Shown: piece by piece, positions 35,390-47,514 of the stretch | Position numbering within the stretch: the first letter of the stretch is position 1 | How the letters are laid out: each line of letters opens with the position of its first letter | DNA from: Heloderma charlesbogerti | Taxonomy: Eukaryota > Chordata > Lepidosauria > Squamata > Helodermatidae | Assembly: GCA_026122225.1 (NCBI GenBank) | Contig: JANEZZ010001900.1 | Coordinates: 1,178,001-1,242,000 of the forward strand | Reading direction: 5' to 3' | DNA: 64,000 nucleotides | Program-made: the position numbers and the translations under genes | The notes under the pieces: generated by a model | Databases searched by the model: none | What the model was told of the DNA's origin: nothing | Seen by the model: the letters and a program-made list of their open reading frames with translations, nothing else

Positions 35390-36960
35390 TTAAGTGCCAA
35401 AAGTCTCGAGGAGCCCAACTGCGCCCGCCCTGGCCGGCTGGCTTCTCACGCTTCCTCGTGGCCACGCAAGTCCCCACTCCGCCGCCCAGCAGGCGGAAGA
35501 GACACAGGTGAGCTTCCCCCGGTCATCGGCGCCCCCTTCCCAACCGGGCAGTAAAACACGGAGAGAGAAGCGGGGGGGGGCGGAGAAAAGGCCGGGCTGG
35601 GCTGGCGTGACCCCAAACGCGCCCTGGAAGGCACTTACCGGCTTTGCAGGGGTCCTTATAGTCGATGGCTTCAGCCTTATCCTCCTCGTGGTAATCGTAA
35701 GGGTAGTCATAATCGAGGCCGGAGCAGCGGGGGAGCTCGCCGCAGAGGGTCAGCCCCGCCAGCCACAGCGCCATCCTCCAGCAAAGCATTGTCACTCTCT
35801 TCCCCGGCGAAGGGACGCACGACAGCGGGAGGCACGAGGCGCCGGGGGCCAGGAGGATCCGGGCGGCGGCGGCGGCGCCCGCGGGGGGGGGGCTGGGGCT
35901 GGCGAAGGGCCCCCCCGAGGCGAGCCGAACTCGGGGAGGGCCAAGGCTGTCCCACGCGGGATGGCAACGGGGAATGCCGAGCGGCGAAATGCTCGCCTGC
36001 GCTCAAAGGCTCCGCTCGGGGCGTCGGGTCCGGATCTGGCGCTTCCCCACTCGCGAGTGAAACATGAGGGGAGGCGGCGGGGAGAAGGGGTCTTCTCTGC
36101 TCCGGCGAGGAGGGAAGGTGCCGAGCCGAGCGGCGTCCTCCCGCGCGCTCACCGCGTCTTGCTCCCCCCCTCGCCTCTGTCAAAGGCCAGGCAAACTTTC
36201 CTGGGCTCCCGCCGCCGCCGCCGCCGCTCCTGCTCTTGCAAATTCTCCCGCCACAGCCGCCGCCGCGGCGGCAGCAGCAGCGAAGGGCGGCCGGGGCTTC
36301 GCCTTGCCAGGGCTCGGCGGCAGAGCCAAGTCGTCGGAAGAAGGGCCCTTTTTGCTGATCGCCTCTCGCCCAGCCTCCCGCCGATCCTGCTCCCGCGCCT
36401 GCTACTGGGCGATGGAGTCGGGCTGCACATCAGCGAACTGCCGAGGGGGAAGAGAAGGAGAGAGGAGGCAGGACTGGGGGAGGCGAACAAGTCCGTTCCC
36501 AGCACGGGAGCCCTGCAGGGATGGCGAAGCGTTTGCACTGGAGGGAGCAACGGAATGTGCGAAGGTTTTTCTCTCCCCCCCCCTTTTTGTTGTTGTTGCT
36601 GTTCTTGGGTCTCCGGGCTTCCCTCCTCCTCCCTCCCCTCCTTCTAATTTTCGAACCCGTCCAGCACAGTTCTCGTCAGCATCCTGCTTACTTATTCATA
36701 CAATCAGGGTCAGGATCCGGGCTGCTTCTGATGTGCTCCCTTGATAGCCTTAGGAAAACACGCGCGCCTGCCCGGCGTGCCTCGCTCGCCATAGAGCTGC
36801 TGCCTGTGGAGATAAGCGAGGCCCAGTAGGACTTTCTGGAGGCTGGAGCACCAGACGGGGGACGGGGATCAAAGCGAGGGCATGGGTGCTCCGCAGTAGC
36901 CCCCAAGGGCCGGCCGGATCCGGAGACAGAAGGAAGAAAAGCACGCTCGGCGACCGTGGT
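35390..36960 (-). promoter_or_regulatory. CpG island: TLL1 promoter, 5' UTR and exon 1
   Basis: This is the only long stretch in the window that is both GC-rich and dense in CpG, including (CGC)n-like runs near 35860-35885 and 36205-36280. It surrounds the TLL1 start codon and extends about 1.1 kb upstream of it. CpG-island promoters are usual for developmental genes such as TLL1. No clear TATA box was chosen and the transcription start cannot be fixed from sequence alone. The very long open frames here on both strands (up to about 417 codons) reflect GC-rich stop-poor DNA, not genes. Confidence 0.8.
35639..35789 (-). CDS. TLL1: Tolloid-like 1 (TLL1), first coding exon
   Basis: Tolloid-like proteins are secreted astacin-family zinc metalloproteases (BMP1/tolloid group) that process procollagens and chordin. 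This exon encodes only the N-terminus: 50 codons plus one base. Residues 1-24 form a signal peptide with the hydrophobic core [11 protein letters not shown]. Next come the acidic Tyr-rich stretch [15 protein letters not shown] and then IDYKDPCKA, which is shared by BMP1/TLL proteins; the GLDYDY and IDYKDPCKA spacing fits TLL1 better than TLL2 or BMP1. The exon ends GCC G followed by a consensus donor GTAAGT (intron starts at 35638), giving phase 1. Two ATGs are possible: 35789 (A at -3, C at +4) and 35774 (A at -3, G at +4, the stronger context). The second still leaves a complete signal peptide. The CUB, EGF and protease domains are on exons outside this window or not seen. Orthology is inferred from motifs. 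Confidence 0.88.
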
Positions 36961-37565
36961 GACAATAATGGTGATGAGAAATAATTGCAGCGCCTTTCCC
37001 AGTCTCTCCGGGAGTGCTTCTGTCTTTCACTCTCTGCTGCCAGTGTGCAAGGAGCGAGAAAGGGAAGGGAAGTTTGGGGTTTTTTTTCAGTTTTTGTTTT
37101 TTTTAGGCGTCCACCAGTTTGTTTAAGTAAAGGGATATAAGAAGACCATTGCTCTGCAAAGTTTAGCCAAGGAAAGCAATTTCAGCTGCACATTTGGAGA
37201 AAGAGAGAAAAGCATGTGAAGGCAAATGCAAAATTAACTTCCAAAAATGAATATAATAAGCAAGCAAGTTGTGCATCAGCGGACAGTGGCAATCATTCTG
37301 CAGGCAACTCGATTCTGGCTTTCCAGCGGATGCGAAAGGTTAATAAGGTTTTCAGAAGCAAAGTTTCCGTCGCAGCTCCAGCTCCTTCCCTCCTTGGCTT
37401 GGAAATGTGCGTTGCTGTGCGTTTGGTGGCAGTGATCAGTCTCAAAACGAAGTCAGTGTGAGGGCTGGATTGGTTTGCCAAGCCCGTCCCAACGGATCAG
37501 GGAGCTTAAGCCTCAGTTCAGCCGATCAGCCTGGAAAGAGAAAACGCTAACGAGAACACCCCCCC

Positions 37566-37587
37566 CACACACACACACACACACACG
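37566..37587. repeat. (CA)n microsatellite
   Basis: CA run following a C-tract, about 1.8 kb upstream of the TLL1 start codon. Confidence 0.9.
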
Positions 37588-38820
37588 CTTACACCAAGCC
37601 AAGGGGAGAAATAGTAAGAATAATATAATACAGTATGTGTGACAGTATGAGTGTATCTTCCCACCCCCCTGGAAGTTTAGTGAGGCAGGGGGATTCATAG
37701 CATGTCCATTGGAGCTATGTCAAACTGTCAAAAGGTGAGTTTTTTACTGTAAGAAATTCTCCGCCTCTTTTTACGAGCCTCCACGGAAGAAGAAGAAAAG
37801 GGGGAGGGAGAGACCTACTGGGAATTTCTGCCAGTGCTCACATCTTGTGGTGGTGTCACATTTAACATGGAATTTGAAAGGGCCATGAAACTGCTGCTGC
37901 TTTATTATACAATAGGGCTCAAAGGCTCCTATATCTTAATAGTTTCCCAGAGTTCTTCCCTCACTGGGCGATGCAAAAGGAGATAAGTCTCCTCTCTCTG
38001 TAAGTGGGGATGCCAACTGGATGCTTACAGTTCCCTGGCAAAAAAAAAACTATTAAAAAAAACAAACCCCAAAGCGTACAGTGTCACAGCCATAACAAAT
38101 AACATACATTGACTAGACTACAGTGATTGTTACAGGAGCCCCGTGTTCCCAACAAGGTATCAAAGACAAAGAAACACACTGCAGCTCAGATGGCTCAGAT
38201 CAGGAGCTGGGATGGGTTCTGTCGTCAGCAGCACAGCTTCCTTCCAGAGGTTAAAAAAGTATATGCGAGCTCTTCATCATCACCTCTGCAATGAAACTGC
38301 TTCATCGTCATATCTACAGTCAAAATTGCTGCTGCCTCCAAGGCCCTGGAAGGATGGTGAATGCTTGGGAAAGAGGATACCCAGACACAATAGGAGGCTG
38401 GCAGATGTGATGAGTAAAACAAATATCTGGTATGACTGAAAGATGCTTTTGTCCACATCATTTATTATAAAACGTTGACCTATGCCTTAACAGTCTTAAT
38501 TCTTAAAGAAGGTGTAGACAATTATAGGCCTACCACAGTGTATGTTCTCCTATCAGAAAGCTGTTCTTATTCCCTTCTGAGCTGATCTTGTAAGTGGAGA
38601 GACCATTGATATAAACACAATCACGGTATTGTTGCCCTGGTGGAAACTACTTCTGAAGATAAAGGCATCAGATAAGAGTGAAATTTATTTGAAGGACCTC
38701 TGTGTTGATATGCTTCAGTTTATAGGTGCACAACCTAAGAAAGGTTGCTTGCTCTTTATTTTTAGAAGCCCCACAGGCCTACAGTAAGCCTTAACTTTGA
38801 TGTCATTTGCCCAGACTTTG

Positions 38821-38826
38821 CACGCA

Positions 38827-38862
<36 letters not shown>
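38821..38862. repeat. (CA)n/(CG)n microsatellite
   Basis: GCATGCGCGCGCG changes into a pure CA run; alternating purine-pyrimidine throughout. Confidence 0.9.
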
Positions 38863-38863
<1 letters not shown>

Positions 38864-41029
38864 CCAACCAAAACAAGCTCTTCCTATTTTACTCACAATT
38901 TAGATTGCCTGGAAACATTTCAGGGCTTTCTGATCCTTTGCACAAATATCATCAGAAGTATCAAGACCAATATTCTACAAATGACAGGAATCCCCACCCA
39001 CATCAACAATTTTATCCAAGAGCTAGGGTGTAATGCCATCTTTATCTTTCACATCAAGTGGAATGTCTTATGAAATAGAAGATACATTCCAAGGCTTATT
39101 TCTCCTGATGTTTGTGAAAACGAGGAAGTCATTTTCCTTAAGGAAGTCTCACTTGCTTTGTAATCATAATTATCATCATCCAACAATAACGGCCAATAAA
39201 ATCCATGTTTTCATAATTATTTCTGAACAGAAGCACGCCTACCTCAGAAACCGAAACTTGATTTTCAGTGACTGTGGATCACAAGTGTAAAACAGATCTT
39301 GTCCCGGATCTGTAAAATAAATATTAGCAGAACCATACATATAGGCAAGGAAGGAATTAATTGCAGGCTATTCCCAGTTGTGTCATAGCTCCAAACGAAA
39401 AGCCTACAGTGTGCAGTCTCGAGTGTGCCAGTCTCCCTTGCGAGTTCATTATTAAACTCTATCCTTCCAGGAGATTAACTATCCCAGTAAGTTACGCATT
39501 GACGTCACCTCTTAGCCTCCATACAGTGATCTGCCCCTGACCTCAACTTCACAAGCAGAAACACAGCAACACTAGCCGGCAGAAGACTTGAGGACAGCTG
39601 GCCTTGAAGAACCCTGGCAAAGATAAGCGAAAGACCCAGACATGCCTGTGCCCAAGATATAGAAACAGGTCAACATTGCCTGCCCACGGTGGAATGATGT
39701 GAAACCCATCCAAACAAGACAAGCAATTACTAGTTATAAAAGAAGAGTAGTAATATAATCTTATAGTTGCTCAGCAAAATCTATACATCCAATTTGCATT
39801 TCCCAGTAAATATATGAAAAGTAGAACAATTCCATGATTCAGTTTCACATTTTTGTAGGATGCTCACTTTACTTTAAACTGACAAGGGTGTTCTTCATTT
39901 TTTTTCCAAAGCACACAGAAATATCTACTACCAACCTGCTCATAACTCTGATAATCCATCTGTCAACATAGACAAAGTCTGTCCCACAGCCATTTCCAAG
40001 TAATAAGCACAGAGACAGACTGCATAATAGGAAGGACACCCCCTCCCACCACCACCAAAAAAAAGGCAAGAAAAAGAAACTCATGCTCACTCTATTTACG
40101 TGTTCATCCAACTGTTTGCATTGCTGCTGAATATGTCAGGGAAAAAAAATCTAAGTTAAGGAAGGGCAATCAGAGAAATAGTATGCAGTATTTAAATATT
40201 TCATTCATTTTATTTCAGTGTAGCCTCCTTTTCCCACCCCCAAAGAGAAACAATATCTCTGTCATCCTGGCCCTTCAAGGGAGCATCATATAGTCAAGGG
40301 TAATTGCTCCTGCCCCTCACTGGCAGTAAAGTTGGAAAAGGGTAGCAGGAATGTGGCCATTTTCCTTCACAAAAACACTAATACGAATCAGAGGAATCGT
40401 TCCTTAAAAATTCTGTCACCTTGGAACTCTGATAAAGACACATCTGAATTCTCCAGCCCAGTGGCTTATTTCTGACTCATGTTTCACTTGGTGTGACAGT
40501 TACCTCTCACCTGGCAATGCTGAACTTAGCTACAGATATTTTAGGAATTCTTATCTTAAATGTATGCTTAATTGGGGGAAGGAGGAGTTAGGTGTGCTCT
40601 GATACACACCCAGTTGTTTGCAACAGCTAATTTTCACTTGATTTGTTCCAGAAAATACCAGCAGTAGCTTGTGCAGTTCACACCTCATCTGTCCCAATTA
40701 GTCGTCCGTCGGTCTGTCCCCCCCCCCCCGGTTTTCTCTGAAAGTGGTGGTATTAGCCTTCCTGAGATATCCCTATTGCTCACATGGACAAATGTTTACA
40801 ATGTCTCTTCCTGCCATTGTCCCATCCTACTTTCTCCATGATCTGAGCTTCCCTGGCCGCTGCCACCCCCGCCTTCCTTGCTTTAAATAAATAAATATAT
40901 ACATCGGATTTTGTGCTTATTAGCTAACCCCTCATTACACCAAATCCTCCTTCCCTTTTATTTCTGGTCTTCCAAAAAAATGAAAACAACCCACCTGGCT
41001 TTCTTGGGAGTGTTTGCAAAGGCACATAC

Positions 41030-41115
41030 AGCACAGTCCTAGGATGTCTACTCAGAAGCCTCATTAAGTTCAATGGGACCTACTCCCAGGTAAGTGTGTG
41101 TAAGATTGCAGGCTA
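41030..41115. repeat. Short interspersed repeat, family S (reverse)
   Basis: CAGTCCTAGGATGTCTACTC...AGTTCAATGGGACCTACTCC...GTAAGTGTGTG...AAGATTGCAGG. Confidence 0.65.
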
Positions 41116-44100
41116 AATGTTTATAATATGACTTGGCTATCCCTAAGCCCGATCCAAACAACAGCCTCTCATTTCCAAGAAAAAGAAGCCCTGCATGAAG
41201 GGATGTGCGGCATTACCATGCTGCTGAACCTTTATCAAATCTATACCAGTTCCCCTTTACCCTCACCACCATCACCACCAATTTGTTAGCACTGCAGATA
41301 AGGTAACAGCACTGTCAGCACAGTGCTTATACCAGTAGGAGTAGGACTCACTGTGTGGGTCTCCAATACACATTCCTTCTGTTACTGATACAATTTCCTC
41401 ATGCTCCACTATCTCTTCCTTCCTGCTGGGATGAAGCAGCCACATCAGAAAAGGTAGATGGATCTTGAGGCTTGCAGCATCCAACTAAAGGTATATGGGA
41501 GCTGGGTACCCAAGAATTCCTTGGGTCCCCATGAAAATTGTATGCCTTGTCTGAAATGATAAAACCACATGTAAAATATGATTCCCGTATGCAGATATTC
41601 TCTCTCATACTCTTCTATTACACTTTGTTTTAATAATGCAAGGACTAAGGAAGATCATCATTAAAATGTATGATTAAAAAGATGCAATTATTTTCTTCTA
41701 CTATACACATCTAAATTAAAAACGGTTGTTTTCTGGTGTTGGTCAGCATCTCTGGCTCTCATTGGGGAATAAATCAAATGTCCACAGCTGTGAATAGCTA
41801 TTTAAAACCAGGGCCAGGAAAATTTAATTGGGGAAGGCGCATTCAAAGTTAAAGAGGTCAGATCATGTTGTTAATTATACATTCACATTACTTCCTTCCA
41901 AGATCCTGCCTTCTTCTACTTAATAAACAGTGTTCATAAATCCCTGATATTTGTTGAGATATGTGGTTTCATTTGTGTCTATCTCAGAAAGGCAATGCTG
42001 ATGGTCAGATTAAAAAAAAAAAACAACCCTCAGATTTAAATATTTACTAAATGGATTAAGAGAGTTTAACAACAGTGGCTAGTTTGAGATGCCGTAACTT
42101 AATCACACTCAAGTCAATTTTTGCTTTTTCTAACTCATTAAGGAGCCAATCGAACACACAGAAACATGTATCTAAAGTCCTATTAGCATAATTTATTATG
42201 GGAGGGATTGTAAACTAAGTTCCCATAGAAAGTAAGTAAGCTCTGACCATCAACCTTCCTTGGTTATGGATCCAAGGAGTTCTTGCACATGCAGGTATTT
42301 TTGTACTGCAGAACAGCGTTCCCCTGTTTTTTGTTTGTCTGTCAGGCCACAGCTCTCTGCTGGGTTGAAGGCAGCACATGAAGTTCCCCTGAGTTTGGAG
42401 AGCAACTTGTTAACTGAGTGAAGGAGGATGTTTCCTGAAGAAGGCGCCTCAGAGGCTCCACTGAAAGTGTAGGGCTTTCCGTGTGGCCCAGTAGATCCCT
42501 ACTCCAGGGCTACTGACTATACATCAATAGAGAGTAGGAACAATCATTTACTTCAATGGACAGAGGTTCTCACAATCCACTTTTATTTGGAAACAGACAA
42601 AAAAATAGTGAGTTCTTTGGGACTACCTCAAATATTTCTCTCATGGAGCAACAATAAATTCTGAAGTAATTATTATTGAGATGAATAGTTGCTAGATATT
42701 ACCATCACTGACAACCCAATCTGAAATATCTATGACAGTTTCGTCTGCCAGTGGCCTTAGCTAGCATCACACCACTGCAATGCTAGTGCAACTGACAATT
42801 GCCATTGGTCTCCCAATGTATGTCATGACGCACCAGTCCTCAGATTACAGTGTACAACAACAACAACATGTTATTTGTTTAGGGAATGGTGTGTTACATA
42901 ATCCATGTTTATTATGTGATATTCTGAAGTGTTACTTGGAGATTTGTTCTCCTCTCTGAAGCCCATGCAACAGTATTGATTGTCAGAAATAAAACTCAGT
43001 TTCATCTTCCATGAGTGGCTAGTAACAGATGCTTCGGAAATAAGGATTGGCACCATTGTTATGGCTCTGCTCATCCTTGCTCTTGCAGTCTAGCAGCCAG
43101 AGGTCTCAGGAAATGTGAACTGAGCAGGTGGTGAGGATGCTCTGAACATCTCTACTACTAAGAGCTGATGTGTTTTACTGACCCTCTAGTTGTTTTTAGT
43201 CACCAGTTTCTGACTTTGCAACACACCACTTCATGCCAATGAGTTCCTTAATGCCACAAAAGCATGGTGGCATGCGCAGGAGCACATTTGGCCATAGCAC
43301 AGAAGACTGTTCACATACTACCAAGCCTTTTGCTTGGCAAACAAAAGCACACTGCCCACTGTGGTGGGAAAGTGAGAGGAGTAGCTTCAGTAAAAGGCCA
43401 AGTGGTGTGGAGTCATTTGCAAGCAGCACATCAAACAGGTGTCCAGAACGCAGGGATATTGTGCGGAAAATGGACCATGTCCTCCACATGCCAAGCTCAT
43501 GCACCAGGTCCTGATTCCTGGTGGCTCCTTAGCTTTCCAGAGGGATGTAGACAACATACTTCGATGTTGCCACAGCCAACATGCTTCATCCAGCAGATCA
43601 AAAGTATTGTTTCAGGAAAGAAAAAATGACAATTGGGTTTTGTGGGTGGCAATAAGACTCTGTGTGAGTGGAGAGGACCAGATCCATCCCATTTATCGGG
43701 GGGGGGAGGTTTGGAACTGATCTAGAGCAACAGAATCACTATACTAGGATCACGTCGCATCACTATATTAGGACACATTCTTCAAACCTTATTTATGTTG
43801 AATGGGACTGACAGGATGGATTTCCTGAGGCTGCTCTATTAATAAATGTGATACAAAATTGAGGAGGGAGGAGGAAGACTGTCAGAATCTGATCTCCTGG
43901 GACTGAAAGAGATTCAGGACTCTTGTAGGAGTCAAGATTATATTGAATTACTGTAACATGTCTGGAAATAATTGGTGCGAAACAGGCACTGGCTTAATAG
44001 AAGAATATGAGACCTATAGCGCCATGTATCTTGGAAAGTTTGCACCTTCATGCTCTGCTTGTGAGATTCCCAGAGGCATCCGATTGCGTACTGCTGAAGA

Positions 44101-44440
44101 AATGTACAGTGGACTTGCAGAAAGGTCTTTGATCTGATCCAGCAAGAATCCGTTCTGTGCTTTGTCACTCTGAAAAGAAGTGTTATAGCTACACATCACT
44201 TGACATTTCTAGTGTTTTAAGTTGGAAATGCACACCAGATTGTGGAAGTCTGGTGTCTGGATTGACCATTTTGTGAGATCTTACATATTCCATTAAAGTA
44301 TGCTTTTATTTATCTGTGCATTCATTAATTTCATTTGAACTGCATATAACAGGAGAATATGCTCTATATGGAGATCATTATTATTATTATTTAATCACTG
44401 TCTTTACTTTTTAGCATCTACTTAATGTCCAATCTATCCA
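41116..44440. other. No gene or clear repeat seen
   Basis: AT-rich intergenic DNA with many short open frames but no recognisable product. A short (AAC)n run lies at 42856-42868. Confidence 0.45.
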
Positions 44441-44447
44441 ACTCTAA

Positions 44448-44580
44448 GGCTGAATCTACACATAGCGGTTATACTGTTATCATACTGTTATCATAACTAT
44501 TGGTGACCATTGCTGTCATGTGTACCGAGAGTTATGATAATGGTATGATAATGGTATAACTGCTATGTGTAGATTCAGCC
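44448..44580. mobile_element. Near-perfect palindromic MITE with TAA duplication
   Basis: Left arm GGCTGAATCTACACATAGCG...GTTATAC...GTTATCATAACT; right arm AGTTATGATAA...GTATAACTGCTATGTGTAGA...TTCAGCC. Arms are about 53 bp with a few mismatches. It is flanked by TAA at 44445-44447 and 44581-44583. Terminal GGC plus TWA is typical of PIF/Harbinger MITEs. Confidence 0.85.
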
Positions 44581-45883
44581 TAAGTCAACTCGTGCACTCA
44601 TGGATACTGTTTTATCACACTGAAAAGCATGAGTTGCTGTTAGCAGTTTGCCAGACAGAACTGGAAGGGACATCATATCAAATCAAAGCAAGATTAAAAT
44701 CTAATGTGAAAGCCCAAATCCTGCATAGTTGGCAGGAGCTAAATACATAATGATGAGAATGTCAAAAATAATTCAACTCTTAGGTGTAAGGAGGTGCTAA
44801 GCATGCGATTCTAACTGCTGTGAGTCACTGCTGTGAGTACATGGAAGTGTGATACGTTCTCTCCCAACTATCACTTATGATGTATTTATTCTCAGTCTAA
44901 ACACCATGGAGGAATCAGAGGATATTTTGACAGAGCCATAGCAAGAAGTAGCAAAAATATATCTGCCAATGCAGCTCTAGTTTAACAGCACTCTTGGGTG
45001 GGGACCAGATATAGGGCTCATACTTTGGGTAGGAATGTGCTTCCCTTCAGATCTGTAGAAACACAATGCTCCCTGAAATCCCCTGCTTCTGAGTCCATAC
45101 CTTTCCAACTCTCCTCTTTCGTAGTCCCCATTGCCACATTTTTCAGGCCCCAGATGAGAATTTTATTGATTCCACAGGAAGGGGAGAAAGCATGTCGTAA
45201 TGTACCGGAAGTAGTTCTGCACACTCTGGTTGCTAGGTAACAGCAATATAGTTCCCCCTCTCCATTGAAGAGGCAAAGAATGTCAAGTAAACTGAGAGAA
45301 AACAGATGGGGAAGCAGGAGTCAGAGGTCTGCTCCTCACATGCAAGCAAAGTGGAGTGTAGAATGCAGAAGTGGTCGAATGGATTCCAATAGTTTAAACT
45401 GGAGTGTCACATTTGTAATGCTTCCCTCTGTTGCTGTTCTTCTTGTTGTTGTTGTTAAATTTCCTGCCAATAGAAAACCAGCACAGCTGGTGAAGCGATG
45501 GGCTAGAACGTGTTCTCCCCGGTGTGGAAGTTTTTTGTGGGTATACATTAAAAATGTGATTCTACTCCTACTCTTGCAGTCTGAAATGGCATGGCCTACC
45601 ACATTCAGCCTACCACATATGTGATTCTACAACCATATTCCACCCAGTCAAGCTCAGTGAGGGAGAAACACAACAATAGTAGAGTAGGATTCAGTGAGGA
45701 TAGACTGGCCAATGGAAGGTTTCTTTAATGAAACCTTATATAATTTGGGGGGCGGGGTTAAAGAGTTGTTTAAAATTTATTTTGAAAATTATATCGCATC
45801 TTTTCTATCCCATCTGTTTCATAGGGCTTTTTTTGTGAGCAACAGTGTGGTTTCCCTTGCACGTTAATGTAAATAAGGGTTGG

Positions 45884-45943
45884 CTGGGGTATGCTGGGAG
45901 TTATAGGACTTTTTTCTGTCTAAACAGGCATAGGGTTGTGCCC
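45884..45943. mobile_element. Half copy of the 15071-type palindromic MITE
   Basis: GGGTATGCTGGGAGTTATAG...GACTTTTTTCTGTCTAAACA...GGTTGTGCCC, followed by TAA. The left half is missing. Confidence 0.65.
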
Positions 45944-46092
45944 TAAGTACCTTATAATTCTCTTCCCTTTGATTCCATTGCACACAAGATGTGGGCTAAT
46001 TAATTATCTCCTGCACACTTTTTTTTCTTTTTCTACAGAACAGCAACCTATATTCTCAGGTTTGGCTTTCTGAGGCAAGGACCAAGTAAGGA

Positions 46093-46118
46093 TTCTCTCT
46101 CTCTCTCTCTCTCTCTCC
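46093..46118. repeat. (CT)n microsatellite
   Basis: Pure CT run. Confidence 0.9.
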
Positions 46119-46257
46119 ATCATATGGTTGCTTTTACAGAAAGCATAATGTAGAGTCCATGTGAAGCTGGGGTGAATACAAAGATCCAAGATGTAATGGA
46201 TGTGCAGACTTCAGGTTTCCTAGTTCTACTTTGGTTTTTTGGTTTTTTACTAGAACT

Positions 46258-46668
46258 CTAGGGCTTGGGGCATTTCTACACCAGCCTAAAATCCTGCTTT
46301 TAAAACGGGGCTTTCTGCTTCCGTTTTAAATGCAGGATCACCACTGACTCCCTTTACATGCGCTCCCCCCCCCCGCTTCTCCCCATATCGGAGTCTTCCA
46401 TTATCTTTCATTGATCTCGTGCCTCTTCTTGCTGCTTTAACTCTTTTGACGGAGGGAACTGAAGCAGAACAGAACTGGGTAATTTGATAGCGCATTATCT
46501 GTGATCTATTTAAAAACGGAACAAAGGGCATTTAGTGCAGGAGATGGCTGGGATGATCACTGCATCATGTAAAAAGTCCACAAACTTCCGTGAAGGAGCA
46601 ATCTCAATTGCGTGAAGGAGCAATCTCAATTGCAGGATAAAAGCTCCGTGTGATGAAGCCCTTAGACC
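46258..46668. mobile_element. Possible MITE with a 22-bp internal tandem duplication
   Basis: The left edge AGGGCTTGGGGCATTTCTAC and right edge GTGTGATGAAGCCCT are weakly inverted. A 22-bp unit beginning CGTGAAGGAGCAATCTCAAT is repeated exactly twice (46589-46610 and 46611-46632). No firm target duplication. Confidence 0.4.
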
Positions 46669-46859
46669 CACCATCCAGAGCCTGGTGCAAAAGACATACA
46701 CAGGCCGGGCCATCCTACCTGAAGGGTCAGAACGCTCTGCCATAGGAGCCTCTGACATAACCAAAGCCCTGCTGAGCTCTTGCCAGCAGAGCGGGAGGAA
46801 CAACATTCTCACTTCTTCCCAGCTCGAGCGATTGGAGGGAAATTATTTATGCAGCTCAA

Positions 46860-47126
46860 GGGGTGGCATACATTTTCCCTGTGTTGGGGACATGGTGTTG
46901 AGGGCCTGGGCTGGCTAGGTCACACCCCCAGTCCACTCCCTCTTTACTTCTCCCTGCATTGGGAAGACACAGAGGTTTCCACAGGGGCTGGGAGGGGGGA
47001 TCCAAGATAGGATCTCCCCTTCTGAGAGAGACCTCTCTCTCTCTCTCTCTCTCTGCCCATGGCAGTGGAGATCTGAAATATCCTATGGTTCCTGGGACAC
47101 CCTCCCAGGGGCCATAGGATTGCAGC
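46860..47126. mobile_element. Partial family A MITE with (CT)n
   Basis: The right end ATAGGATTGCAGCC followed by TTA matches family A termini. The left end is not recognised. It contains a CT microsatellite at about 47032-47054. Confidence 0.45.
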
Positions 47127-47159
47127 CTTAGAATTAAAGAATTCTGAGTCCAGGAATTT

Positions 47160-47512
47160 GTTTTGAGTACCTGGCTATCTGAGGGACCACCTGTCTCACC
47201 ATGAACCTGTCCAGCTATTATGATCTGTAGAAGAGGGCCTTTTGAGGATGCCATTACCCACAGAGGCCTGTTTGTTGGGCACCCCTGAAAAGGCTTTCTC
47301 CTGTGAAGCTTCCAAACTATGGAATGCGCTCCCTCAAGAACTGCAATTGGCCCCCACTTTCTCAGCTTTTAGAAAGGGTGTAAAGATGCATAGTTTCAAT
47401 TTAGCCTTTTAAAACGTGTAGTTTAATGTTTTAAAGTTTTACCGCTTTTATTGTTTAAAATTGTTGTACACCTCTTTTTAGTGGATAAGGTGGAACAACA
47501 ACAACAACAATT
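47160..47512 (+). mobile_element. L2-like LINE 3' fragment
   Basis: Decayed frames give AFSCEASKLWNALPQELQLAPTFSAFRK, the ERAFS..APxLWNxLP segment of the L2-like reverse transcriptase C-terminus. An AT-rich 3' UTR ending in (CAA)n follows. Confidence 0.7.
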
Positions 47513-47514
47513 GA

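Larger units (their letters stand above)
1..35638 (-). other. TLL1: Probable TLL1 intron 1 (runs off the window)
   Basis: The exon 1 donor at 35638 points toward position 1. No second tolloid exon (expected to begin with the V/AFWGDIALD segment) was noticed in any frame to the left, so this whole stretch is read as part of a long first intron. It is filled with CR1, L2, hAT, Harbinger-like and SINE remnants, listed separately. The assignment is inference from the direction of splicing; a missed short exon is possible. Confidence 0.7.
36961..41029. other. TLL1 5' flank; simple repeats only
   Basis: (CA)n at 37566-37587 and a CA/CG tract at 38821-38862. A T-rich run lies at 37078-37105. The remainder looks unique. 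It may hold regulatory DNA, but nothing specific is shown by the sequence. Confidence 0.5.

Noticed and set aside
1..35638. Search for TLL1 exon 2 (V/AFWGDIALD segment) on the minus strand
   Set aside because: Not found by eye; a short exon could still be missed, so no call is made.
35394..36647. 417-codon open frame on the plus strand, and several shorter ones on both strands, in the CpG island
   Set aside because: Low-complexity Arg/Ala/Gly/Pro/Ser-rich translation, antisense to the TLL1 exon; GC-rich DNA is poor in stop codons.
44448..44580. Possible regulatory cruciform or CRISPR-like repeat
   Set aside because: TAA target duplication and terminal GGC identify it as a MITE; no CRISPR-type spaced array exists anywhere in the window.
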